A stretch of 21,837 nucleotides of DNA from Candidatus Hodarchaeota archaeon. GTDB lineage: Archaea; Asgardarchaeota; Heimdallarchaeia; Hodarchaeales; YT1-039. Of this stretch, positions 9,426 to 16,042 are shown piece by piece. Both the position numbers and the translations under genes were made by a program. Position 1 is the first letter of the stretch. Each line of letters starts with the position of its first letter. Location: contig JAEOTF010000020.1 in the NCBI GenBank assembly GCA_016840025.1, forward strand, positions 1-21,837, in the 5' to 3' direction. The notes under the pieces were generated by a model that made no database searches, was not told the origin of the DNA, and saw only the letters and a list, made by a program, of their open reading frames with translations.

Positions 9426-9452
9426 AAACGTAAGACAAATTTTCACTTGTGA
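9360..9452 (+). pseudogene. Residual C-terminal anchor of a lamin-tail-type secreted protein (copy 2)
   Basis: This short reading frame starts MTDGLSGVFLVAVMIISLSQ and runs on to TGA at 9450-9452. It is the counterpart of the fragment at 6254-6322, more diverged in its second half. It lacks the upstream domains of the secreted protein and any evident ribosome binding site. Confidence 0.5.
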
Positions 9453-9535
9453 AAGATTAGTATGAGAGTGTTATATCTTCTAAAAAGAAAGCCTTATATT
9501 GCAGTAAGTCCTTTCTTTGTCGGGGATATACTATA

Positions 9536-9754
9536 ATGGAACGCCAAAAGGTGCAATCACGCACTATAAGGTCTATTGGGTATGATCCTGAAGCGAGAAT
9601 TCTTGAAGTAGAGTTGCATGATGGCAAAGTGTATAATTATAAAAATGTCCCCATTAACATGTATGTGTCCCTAATGAAGGCTTCTTCTCATGAGGATTTC
9701 ATTCTACAGCGTATAAAACCCAATTATCCTTATAAAACAATCACATATGGCTAA
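9536..9754 (+). CDS. KTSC-domain small protein
   Basis: This 72-residue protein is essentially a single KTSC domain (the small fold named after its resemblance to a lysyl-tRNA synthetase C-terminal region). Diagnostic stretches are IRSIGYDPEARILEVELHDG at about 12-31, then VYNYKNVPINMYVSLMKA and the closing IKPNYPYKTI. The family is common as a stand-alone protein and is thought to bind nucleic acid or assist other proteins; the actual role is not established. GGGGATAT lies about 8 nt before the ATG. It is convergent with the corrinoid-protein gene, and there is no clear operon partner. Confidence 0.85.
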   Translation: MERQKVQSRTIRSIGYDPEARILEVELHDGKVYNYKNVPINMYVSLMKASSHEDFILQRIKPNYPYKTITYG

Positions 9755-9818
9755 GTTAGTAGTTTTCTTGCTAAAAAAATGATAATAGGTCAGATTGAAG
9801 ATTAATTTTGTGATATGC

Positions 9819-10478
9819 TTAGGAGTCTTCCTTGATCAGTTTAGCTGCAAGTTTTCCTGCTCCGCCTGCTGTTTCTGCCCAACCATTAGCACCTATCTCT
9901 TTTTGCCATTTTGTACTGGTTGGAGCACCCCCAATTATCACTATATAATCATCTCGTTTTCCTAACGCCTCAAGTAGTTCAATGACTTCTTTTTGAGAGC
10001 CCATTGTAGTTGTCATAAGTGCTGAGATCGCAATCATATCCGCGCCCACCTCTTCTGCTTTCTCAATGAACTGTATGGACGGAACATCTTTCCCCAAATC
10101 AAATACTTCAAAACCTGAGACTTCCAACATTATCTTAACGATGTCCTTTCCGATCTCATGAATATCTCCATGAACTGTTCCAATTACAACCTTCCCCTTT
10201 GTTTCCAGTTGTTCTGTAGTGGATTTTTTAAGGTGTTCCGTCAATATTGAAGTAGCTGCTTGCATCGCTTGGGCAGAAAGCATAAGATCGGGGAGAAAGA
10301 TCTCTAATTCGTCGAATTTATTCCCTATTTGTTCCATAGCAGGGCTTAAGACCTCATCAATTACTTTTAGGGGGTTAATCTGAGTTTTCAAGAGTTCCTT
10401 GGCAATCATCTTAGCTTCTTCAGACTCACCATTTTCCACAGACCTCTTTAGGGCTTCCGAAAGTTTCTCCGTTGTCAT
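9819..10478 (-). CDS. Methylamine-type corrinoid protein (MtmC/MtbC/MttC family)
   Basis: The 219-residue protein has the two domains of methyltransferase corrinoid proteins. The N-terminal helical cap domain is at about 1-85 (IGNKFDELEIFLPDLMLSAQ). The Rossmann B12-binding domain is at about 96-215, with the base-off motif GDIHEIG: Asp105 and His107, the lower axial cobalt ligand, then Gly110. The SxL (Ser152) and IIGGAP (about 182-187) motifs that hold the nucleotide tail are also present. It would accept a methyl group from the methyltransferase encoded divergently at 10595 and pass it to a second methyltransferase not in this window. GGATG lies about 10 nt before the ATG. The family call is firm; which amine or other methyl donor is served is inference. 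Confidence 0.9.
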   Translation of the reverse strand: MTTEKLSEALKRSVENGESEEAKMIAKELLKTQINPLKVIDEVLSPAMEQIGNKFDELEIFLPDLMLSAQAMQAATSILTEHLKKSTTEQLETKGKVVIGTVHGDIHEIGKDIVKIMLEVSGFEVFDLGKDVPSIQFIEKAEEVGADMIAISALMTTTMGSQKEVIELLEALGKRDDYIVIIGGAPTSTKWQKEIGANGWAETAGGAGKLAAKLIKEDS

Positions 10479-10594
10479 CTACGCTAACATCCTTCATTTA
10501 GTACAATACCAATTAATCATAAAGGCAATTTATTTTTTTAAAAGTACATTGCCAATACTCAAATGTATTCCTCATAACTTGAAGGTTGATGTCC
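10479..10594. promoter_or_regulatory. Divergent promoter region of the corrinoid-protein / methyltransferase pair
   Basis: The 116-bp gap contains one strongly A/T-rich block, TTTATTTTTTTAAAAG at 10529-10544, that could serve as a TATA element on either strand. The forward transcript would start near 10565-10570, leaving a short leader with GAAGG at 10581-10585. No operator palindrome of the kind found at 12217 is present. Confidence 0.35.
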
Positions 10595-11974
10595 ATGTCA
10601 AAACCAGCAATGATAGATGTCATGAAAAAAGCTGAAAATGGTCCAATTTGTATGGAAAAAGACTTTGATCTCAAAATATTGAGAACAGCTATTAAAACGG
10701 TGATAAAAGAGTATGACATCAAATATAATCCTGATACTTTGATACCAAATGATAATAGCTTAGCGGATGCTGTTTTTAATGCCGCTTTAGACCTTTATCT
10801 GGAAACTGGTACCCTTTGTGTGAGCAATCATCGCCAAATTATATTTGAGGAAGCTGAAATTAAAGAAGCCTTGAGAAATGCCCCCAAACGAATAACGTTC
10901 GGGGAAGGTAAAGATGCGCGTGAAATGACCAACAGGCAAGTAGAAGATCAAACCCCTCCTTTGTGTCTTACCTCAGGTGGATGTGAAATTTCAGAGGATA
11001 TTTACATTCAAGTGGTTCAGAGTTATGCACAAAATCCCCTAGCTGACACTATAAGTGGTGGATGTCCACTACACACCATATTTGGCATGGTCCCGAAAGC
11101 AGGTACACCTGCAGAGGTTCTAGCCTCAAAATATAATATTATCTATTCGAAAGAAGGAGCAAAGAGAGCGGGGCGTCCATCAATTGGATTCCACAATCTG
11201 TTAGGAACCGCCCTCTCAGCAGCTGCGTACATTGCCTCCAGTCAGCCAGAATTGGGTGTAAGACCAGTAGATGGTAACCTCATCGCTTCACTTGCTGAAC
11301 TCAAGACAGACTTCAGTCAGCTTACAAAGGCGTTATACTATTCGGAACAGAAGAACGTCCTGCCAGGGGCTGTTTATGTTCCATTGATGGGTGGGTACGG
11401 CGGTGGACCTGTAGGAACCGCAATAATTACTCTAGCACATCATCTCCAAGGACTCCTTGTTCATCACGTTGCTTATGCGGACTTCCCTGTCACACATCTC
11501 AAGTATTCTTGCAGTACTGCCCGAGAATCCCTATGGGTTGCCAGTATTGTAGGTCAAGCGATTAGTCGAAACACTCACCTTCTAACAGCAGCGGAGGCTA
11601 TAACAGGGGCAGGACCTTGCACAGACATGTGTTTATATGAGGTAGCAGCAAGCTCTATCGTTGGCACCGTTTCAGGAATTCACATTAATAATGCATCAGC
11701 AGCCAAGAGCCAGTATTTGGATCGAGAAACAGGACTGGAAGCCCAAATGGGCTGCGAAGTGGGTCATGCAGTCACAGGTATGAAGAGAACTGACGCCAAT
11801 GAATTGGTTATCCAGCTCTTATCCAAGTATGAGCAGGATTTAGGAAACCCCCCACTTGGTCGTAAGTTCCAGGAATGCTATGATTTGAGCACTGTCGAAC
11901 CATCTGAAGAGTATAACAATCTTTACAGTCAAATTAAAAGCGAATTACAAGAGCTCGGACTTGAATTCAGATAA
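10595..11974 (+). CDS. mtmB: MtmB-type methylamine methyltransferase homologue without pyrrolysine
   Basis: This protein matches methanogen monomethylamine methyltransferase MtmB over its full length (459 residues here, 458 in Methanosarcina from memory). Shared landmarks are the N-terminal DTLIPNDN region, ETGTLCVSNHR, GGCEISEDIY, GAKRAGRPSIGF, GAGPCTDMCLYE and the end KFQECYDLSTVEPSEEYNNL. It would move a methyl group from a substrate amine to the corrinoid protein encoded divergently. Oddly, the position of the catalytic pyrrolysine (residue 202 in M. barkeri) is His200 here (codon CAC, 11192-11194), and the frame has no internal amber codon. The substrate may therefore differ. GAAGG is 9 nt before ATG 10595; ATG 10589 and TTG 10586 are alternative starts. 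Family confidence is high; substrate confidence is low. Confidence 0.85.
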   Translation: MSKPAMIDVMKKAENGPICMEKDFDLKILRTAIKTVIKEYDIKYNPDTLIPNDNSLADAVFNAALDLYLETGTLCVSNHRQIIFEEAEIKEALRNAPKRITFGEGKDAREMTNRQVEDQTPPLCLTSGGCEISEDIYIQVVQSYAQNPLADTISGGCPLHTIFGMVPKAGTPAEVLASKYNIIYSKEGAKRAGRPSIGFHNLLGTALSAAAYIASSQPELGVRPVDGNLIASLAELKTDFSQLTKALYYSEQKNVLPGAVYVPLMGGYGGGPVGTAIITLAHHLQGLLVHHVAYADFPVTHLKYSCSTARESLWVASIVGQAISRNTHLLTAAEAITGAGPCTDMCLYEVAASSIVGTVSGIHINNASAAKSQYLDRETGLEAQMGCEVGHAVTGMKRTDANELVIQLLSKYEQDLGNPPLGRKFQECYDLSTVEPSEEYNNLYSQIKSELQELGLEFR

Positions 11975-12330
11975 CTTCTTAGATGGAAAGAAGAAGACTC
12001 AAAATTTGATTACAGATAGGTAATTTTCTTTTAAATCATTTTTCATTCCATATCCCTCTTTAGTTCTTTCTAATTCCTCAATATATAATATCTTTTCCTT
12101 TAAAACAGTTTTCTACCTCATTTTTCCTATTTTTCTTGAAAATTAGCCCTCAACAATCCATTTTATTATAATCCAAAAAATGCAAATATTTATAAACATA
12201 ACATATATTGTAACAATTGCACAGATTGTGCAAATAACAGAACATGCAGAAGGAAAATACAATAAAAATGAGAAACAAAAAGGTGAATAAAATGGTAGGA
12301 ATAAAGCCTAGGAATGCTGTCCTTCAAGTT
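11951..12330 (+). repeat. Promoter cassette, original copy (380 bp)
   Basis: This runs from the last seven codons of the methyltransferase gene through the 316-bp non-coding gap and into the first 13 codons of the ATPase gene. It is repeated at 18177-18557 at nearly the same length (380 versus 381 bp), at roughly 80% identity by eye. Apart from the promoter and operator near its 3' end, the gap (11975-12185) holds only A/T-rich sequence. Confidence 0.85.
12186..12233 (+). promoter_or_regulatory. TATA element plus palindromic operator, site 1
   Basis: TATA-like ATATTTATAA lies at 12186-12195, and the 17-bp operator TTGCACAGATTGTGCAA at 12217-12233 (arms TTGCACA / TGTGCAA). The 21-nt gap places the palindrome over the expected transcription start, which suits a repressor site. 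It drives the ATPase/permease operon at 12292-14060. The same arrangement occurs at 15953-16000 and 18414-18461. Confidence 0.75.
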
Positions 12331-13239
12331 GAAGGGTTAACGAAGTATTATGGGCGTGAACTTGCCTTAGGCTCTAAAAAATTCGGTCGTGGTGCTGTTA
12401 AAGCTGTAGAAAATGTTAGTTTTTCGGTCAAGAAGGGCGAAATCTTTGGCTTTCTTGGTCCAAATGGGGCAGGGAAATCAACAGCGATGAGAGCCATAAT
12501 GGGGTATCTGAAAATCCAACAGGGATCCATCAAAATCTTTGGTTTAGACCATCAAAAAGATGCACTTGAGATTCGTAAACGAGTAGGCTACTTACCTGGA
12601 GATGTCGCGTTATATGGCAATTTCACTGGAGAAGAATTAATTGAATACTACGGCAATTTTCGTCCGATCGATCAGAAGATGCTTAAAAAACTCCGTTCAT
12701 TCTTTAAAGTTGATTTAACAAAGAAAGTTGGATCTTTATCTACGGGAAATCGTCAGCAAGCCGCTCTAGTTGCAGTTTTGGCTTCTAACCCTGATATGTT
12801 AATTCTTGATGAACCTATTCATGGCTTGGATCCTTTAATGGCTGCAAATCTTCATAAGTTGTTAATTGAGCTTCGTGAGCAAGGGAAAACCATTTTTCTG
12901 TCAAGTCATGATTTATCAGAAGTCCAAAAAATCTGTGATCGGGTTGGAATCATTAAAGAAGGTCGCATGATAGTCATTGAGAAGGTAGAAGCGTTATTAG
13001 AAAAATCACTTCAAACTATGCAGATTGAGTTTGATGATTCTCATACTATACCAGATGAAGCTGAAATCAAGACCTTATCATCTGTAGTTAGCATTCAAAA
13101 GAATGGCCAAAATGGAAAATTTATCTTGAAAGTTAAGGAAAATCTGAATGATTTCCTGCGATTTCTAACTTCATACCAGATTAAACGTCTCACACTTACT
13201 GATGCTGATTTGGAGGAAGTCTTTCTCCACTTTTATTAG
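12292..13239 (+). CDS. ABC exporter ATPase (exporter 3)
   Basis: The 315-residue ATPase has A-loop tyrosines at 19-20, Walker A GPNGAGKST at 56-64, signature LSTGNRQ at 149-155, Walker B LILDEP at 170-175 and switch His206 in SSHDLSEV. Between the A-loop and the first core strand it carries about ten extra residues (22-35, RELALGSKKFGRGA) that are absent from exporters 1 and 2 but present in exporter 4. I chose ATG 12292 because AGGTGA at 12281-12286 lies 5 nt upstream; extending the frame to 12244 would run to within a few bases of the operator. The permease starts 17 nt after the TAG stop. It is a close paralogue of the ATPase at 16043. Confidence 0.9.
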   Translation: MVGIKPRNAVLQVEGLTKYYGRELALGSKKFGRGAVKAVENVSFSVKKGEIFGFLGPNGAGKSTAMRAIMGYLKIQQGSIKIFGLDHQKDALEIRKRVGYLPGDVALYGNFTGEELIEYYGNFRPIDQKMLKKLRSFFKVDLTKKVGSLSTGNRQQAALVAVLASNPDMLILDEPIHGLDPLMAANLHKLLIELREQGKTIFLSSHDLSEVQKICDRVGIIKEGRMIVIEKVEALLEKSLQTMQIEFDDSHTIPDEAEIKTLSSVVSIQKNGQNGKFILKVKENLNDFLRFLTSYQIKRLTLTDADLEEVFLHFY

Positions 13240-13256
13240 ACAAAGAGGTGTAAATA

Positions 13257-14060
13257 ATGGGTTTCGTAATATATCAGAAAGGAATTAGAAAAAGTGTCAT
13301 TTCGGGGTTGCTTCCTGCAATCCTTATGATGGTTATGGCTTTAATGATGGTGAATATATGGCCAGAGTTTAAACAAACTGCTGAAGAGTTAAGTGAGCTT
13401 CTTGAAGCACCAATTTACCAAGCTATGTTAAGTGAAGGCGCTTTAGGTGCTGGAATTGGGACATACGAAGGATTCATGGGCATGGAACTCTTTACAATTC
13501 TTGATTTAGTCTTTATTGTTCTCGCCATCTTTCTAGGTGCAGGCATAATCGCAAGAGAGGTAGATAAAAAAACTCTGGACATCAATTTAAGCTATCCAGT
13601 TCCTCGCTGGAGATTAGCACTTGAAAAGTTTGCAGTGGTTAATACTTATTCTTTAGCAATGCCTGTCCTTATCTTCTTCCCAGTTGCTCTAGGAGCCGTC
13701 ATTTATGGTGAAGAAATTGACTTCCTGGCATTAGGCGTAGCTCTCATTGCTCGATGGTTACTGTTCTTTGCATTAAGCGCAATCTCTCTCCTATGTGCGG
13801 CGATTTTTCTTCGACCAGTCCATTCTTATGGAGCAGCAGGAGGCATAGTGGTTGGTAATTATATCATGAATGCCCTTGGTGGTTTGGTAGAGAGTACCAA
13901 GATTCTTCGGGATCTTTCTCTCTTTTACTATTTAGATGGTACCGCAATCTGGGTCTCAGGCAACCTTCCTCTAGCTGATGTAGTTATCGTTGTTGGAGTG
14001 GGGATTCTCGCCTTGCTTTCCTCGCTAGTGATTTTTCAAAAGCGAGAATTAACCTACTAA
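13257..14060 (+). CDS. Half-size ABC-2 permease of exporter 3
   Basis: This 267-residue membrane protein has about six segments, a single ABC-2 module. After the first segment comes an extracytoplasmic region (IWPEFKQTAEELSELLEAPI), then the cytoplasmic REVDKKTLDINLSYPVPRWR element typical of ABC-2 permeases. It presumably dimerises to form the channel, unlike the fused permeases of exporters 1 and 2. GAGGTG lies 6 nt before the ATG. It is the second gene of the operator-controlled operon. It is very similar throughout to the permease at 17018, including GAAGGI and SLFYYLDGTAIW in the last third. Substrate unknown. Confidence 0.9.
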   Translation: MGFVIYQKGIRKSVISGLLPAILMMVMALMMVNIWPEFKQTAEELSELLEAPIYQAMLSEGALGAGIGTYEGFMGMELFTILDLVFIVLAIFLGAGIIAREVDKKTLDINLSYPVPRWRLALEKFAVVNTYSLAMPVLIFFPVALGAVIYGEEIDFLALGVALIARWLLFFALSAISLLCAAIFLRPVHSYGAAGGIVVGNYIMNALGGLVESTKILRDLSLFYYLDGTAIWVSGNLPLADVVIVVGVGILALLSSLVIFQKRELTY

Positions 14061-14072
14061 TAATCTCCAAAT

Positions 14073-14087
14073 CCTTTTCTTTTTTCT
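14073..14087 (+). terminator. Possible oligo-T terminator after exporter 3
   Basis: A pyrimidine tract (CCTTTTCTTTTTTCT) begins 12 nt after the permease stop with no stable hairpin before it, as in archaeal T-tract termination. Support is compositional only. Confidence 0.35.
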
Positions 14088-14402
14088 ATCACTCTTAACA
14101 CTGATCCTCATGTACTTCTAAAGCTCGAAAAAAAGCTGTCAAGATTAATTCAACTGAATAGATTCTCTTTTTCTCTAATTTTTGGTATATGGTAAAATAT
14201 TCACGTAACTAATCAAAAAAATGCGATTCAAGTAAAAAGTAATGTATGCTTGCTGGGAGAAGTACTATCACCAACACTCTCATGTTTCAAGCACTCACTA
14301 TAAGCAAGCACAACTAAAAAAAGGTATTAACTCATAAAAACATTTTCACTTTTGACTGAGTTTTTGGAGTTTTGTCATTATAATCCTTTATACGTTGGAA
14401 AG

Positions 14403-14448
14403 ATTCATTCTTTAAAACTGATTTAACAAAGAAAATCGGATCTTTTTT
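14403..14448 (+). pseudogene. Decayed fragment of an exporter 3-type ATPase gene
   Basis: In one frame this reads SFFKTDLTKKIGS, against SFFKVDLTKKVGS in the exporter 3 ATPase (residues 137-149). About 40 of 45 bases match 12697-12741, better than they match exporter 4. Weaker similarity may extend upstream to about 14360, with a stop and small gaps. It is a remnant of a further ATPase copy. Confidence 0.65.
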
Positions 14449-14533
14449 CTTATTTCTCTTCAAAAGCATCTATTTTACCTAATAAATACAACTAATCAAA
14501 TCAAGCTCCTGTGTTATTTGGAGAATATAGTTC

Positions 14534-15180
14534 TTACTTCTTCAATTTTCTGTGAAATGGACTATTTGTTGAATACAAGAATTCTATTAAGGTTATTAGT
14601 CCAATAATCATTAGTACCTCAAAGGAAACCATGGTGAATTCGGGAACTGCTGGATCATAAAATTGTACATGATCTACATAGAATTCAAAGCTTGATGAAC
14701 ATGCACAAAACCCATTGACATGAATTCTTACCCTATCAGCGCTTGAATGAGCGTTACCTGTCCAAGAAGCTTCTGTCCATCCAGTGGTTGTAATTGATGC
14801 AACTGCTGTTGAATCTAAGTGACTAAAACCACTATACCAACGTAATTCAACATCGATAATTGGACCTTACCTCCATCATAAAATACCCACGCAGTAAAAT
14901 TATACCCACTTCCCCCTGTAATACCAGTTATATATTCACTTAACAGATCTGCTTCTTCCTGAAAAAACCCTATATTTCCGCTAGTCATTCTGCAACTATA
15001 ATCGCCATCCCTGGCATTGCCATAATATTGTGTCATGCTACCGGGATCATCATACCAGTCATTGAGGTTTGTCTCAAAACTGGGATTAGTGACCATATTT
15101 GTGTACCCATAGACGCTAAAGGTGTTGTTAAAACAAAGTAATAAGAATACACTGATTAAACTGGTCTTTTTTACATTCAT
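14534..15180 (-). pseudogene. Secreted CBM4/9-like protein with PEF-type anchor, frameshifted
   Basis: ATG 15180 opens a signal peptide (MNVKKTSLISVFLLLCFNNT), followed by the carbohydrate-binding-module opening NMVTNPSFETNLNDWYDDPG. The frame ends early at 14815, but shifting by one base near 14864-14870 restores a full continuation: VELRWYSGFSHLDSTAVASI, then FEFYVDHVQFYDPAVPEF and a hydrophobic anchor with a basic end (FHRKLKK), stop TAA at 14534-14536. One base appears to be missing at the run rendered GGAGGTAAGGTCC on the coding strand. It would be a surface-exposed, possibly sugar-binding protein anchored at its C-terminus. A real mutation and a sequencing or assembly error cannot be told apart here. 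GGTGTT lies about 6 nt before the ATG. Confidence 0.75.
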
Positions 15181-15355
15181 ATCTAACACCAAATTAAAAG
15201 AGAAGTTTAAGAGGAATTTTTTGGAAAAAGAGATTCTATGTCTAATTTTTGCTATTCTTTATAATATTTGCCTAATTAAAAGGAATTAGAAAGTTATCGG
15301 ATAGAAAACTGGATGCTTCTACAAAGAATAGCGATTATCTACTACTGAGCAAATA

Positions 15356-15931
15356 TTATAATTTCTGGAATTTTCTCTCCAATTTCAAGTACCTTTCATC
15401 CAGTTTTTTGATGAATTCATCGAGTTCCTGTTCTACAATCTCAATCCATTCAATTAATTGATCTAAGAGTGAAAGTGCATGTTTTCCATCTTTAGTTGTT
15501 TTGGATTCCTCACTCAACGTTTTTCCCCAGTGTTGACGGACTCGGGTTAGCGCGTCTACTCTCTCACGGAGATTTGTTGCATTTTCTTCAAATCTATGAA
15601 TCAATAGTTCTAAAAAGGAGGTGTCGTTGAGTTCATATTTCCACTCCCGAGAGCCTGGCTCTCGTCGTCTATCAATCAGCCGCCAGTTTTCAAGTTCTTT
15701 AAGATTCCGTGAAATCGTAGATGGATTAACATTGAATCTTTCAACGAGGTCTTTTTGAAGGAGTGGTTTATCGGGTGTGGTCAATACACATAAGGCATAA
15801 ATTCGGCCTAATAATGGAGACCCGCCCCAATTATACATTAGGTCCTCAAAAAAATTGGAAATCTCTTCTTCCAACTTCAAAATGTCTTGTCTTCTTTCGT
15901 CTTTCTCATCACTGACCAACTTTTTATCCAC
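15356..15931 (-). CDS. GbsR/MarR-type winged-helix regulator, probable repressor of the exporter regulon
   Basis: This ~191-residue protein has the GbsR-like plan. It has a helical lead-in (EISNFFEDLMYNWGGSPLLG) and a winged-helix domain at about 35-100 with LLQKDLVERFNVNPSTISRN as helix-turn-helix and RRREPGSREWKYEL as wing. A long charged helical C-terminus (about 105-190) probably forms a coiled-coil dimer interface. The open frame extends to 16000 and would put codons inside the operator. I prefer GTG 15931, because a reverse-strand TATA (TTTATAAATA, 15963-15954) predicts a start at about 15932, giving a leaderless mRNA; TTG 15919 is an alternative. It is divergent from exporter 4 and adjacent to operator site 2, which points to repression of that promoter and possibly of the other two. 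The effector is unknown. Confidence 0.8.
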   Translation of the reverse strand: MDKKLVSDEKDERRQDILKLEEEISNFFEDLMYNWGGSPLLGRIYALCVLTTPDKPLLQKDLVERFNVNPSTISRNLKELENWRLIDRRREPGSREWKYELNDTSFLELLIHRFEENATNLRERVDALTRVRQHWGKTLSEESKTTKDGKHALSLLDQLIEWIEIVEQELDEFIKKLDERYLKLERKFQKL

Positions 15932-15952
15932 CTGTAAGAAGGAAGAATGGTA

Positions 15953-16000
15953 ATATTTATAAAGGTTATGCAATATGTATTGTTTGCACAGCTTGTGCAA
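15953..16000 (+). promoter_or_regulatory. TATA element plus palindromic operator, site 2
   Basis: TATA-like ATATTTATAA lies at 15953-15962, with operator TTGCACAGCTTGTGCAA at 15984-16000 and a 21-nt gap identical to site 1. The A/T element also reads as a TATA box on the other strand (TTTATAAATA), so the same short region could serve both the exporter 4 ATPase and the divergent regulator gene. Confidence 0.78.
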
Positions 16001-16042
16001 TATTCGATTAACTTATCAACTTTTGAAAACTTGGTGATAATT

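Larger units (their letters stand above)
14061..14533. other. Gene-poor stretch between exporter 3 and the secreted-protein pseudogene
   Basis: This 473-bp stretch contains no plausible intact gene. It holds the T-tract at 14073, a weak 6-bp inverted repeat (GCTTGC near 14248 and GCAAGC near 14303) and a decayed ATPase fragment at 14403-14448. The rest is A/T-rich with no recognised signal. Confidence 0.6.

Noticed and set aside
10399..10722. Two small ORFs spanning the corrinoid/methyltransferase gap
   Set aside because: They overlap strongly supported genes on the other strand or frame and have no family features.
12244..12291. N-terminal extension of the exporter 3 ATPase frame
   Set aside because: It starts within 11 bp of the operator, has no ribosome binding site, and ATG 12292 has AGGTGA 5 nt upstream.
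14248..14308. Possible hairpin or terminator with GCTTGC/GCAAGC arms
   Set aside because: Arms are only 6 bp with a loop of about 50 nt; expected by chance in this length.
15932..16000. Extension of the regulator start to ATG 16000
   Set aside because: Its first codons would be the operator palindrome itself, and it would lie upstream of the reverse-strand TATA element.
15947..16042. N-terminal extension of the exporter 4 ATPase frame
   Set aside because: It runs through the TATA element and the operator; ATG 16043 has GGTGAT at good spacing and gives a protein collinear with its paralogue.
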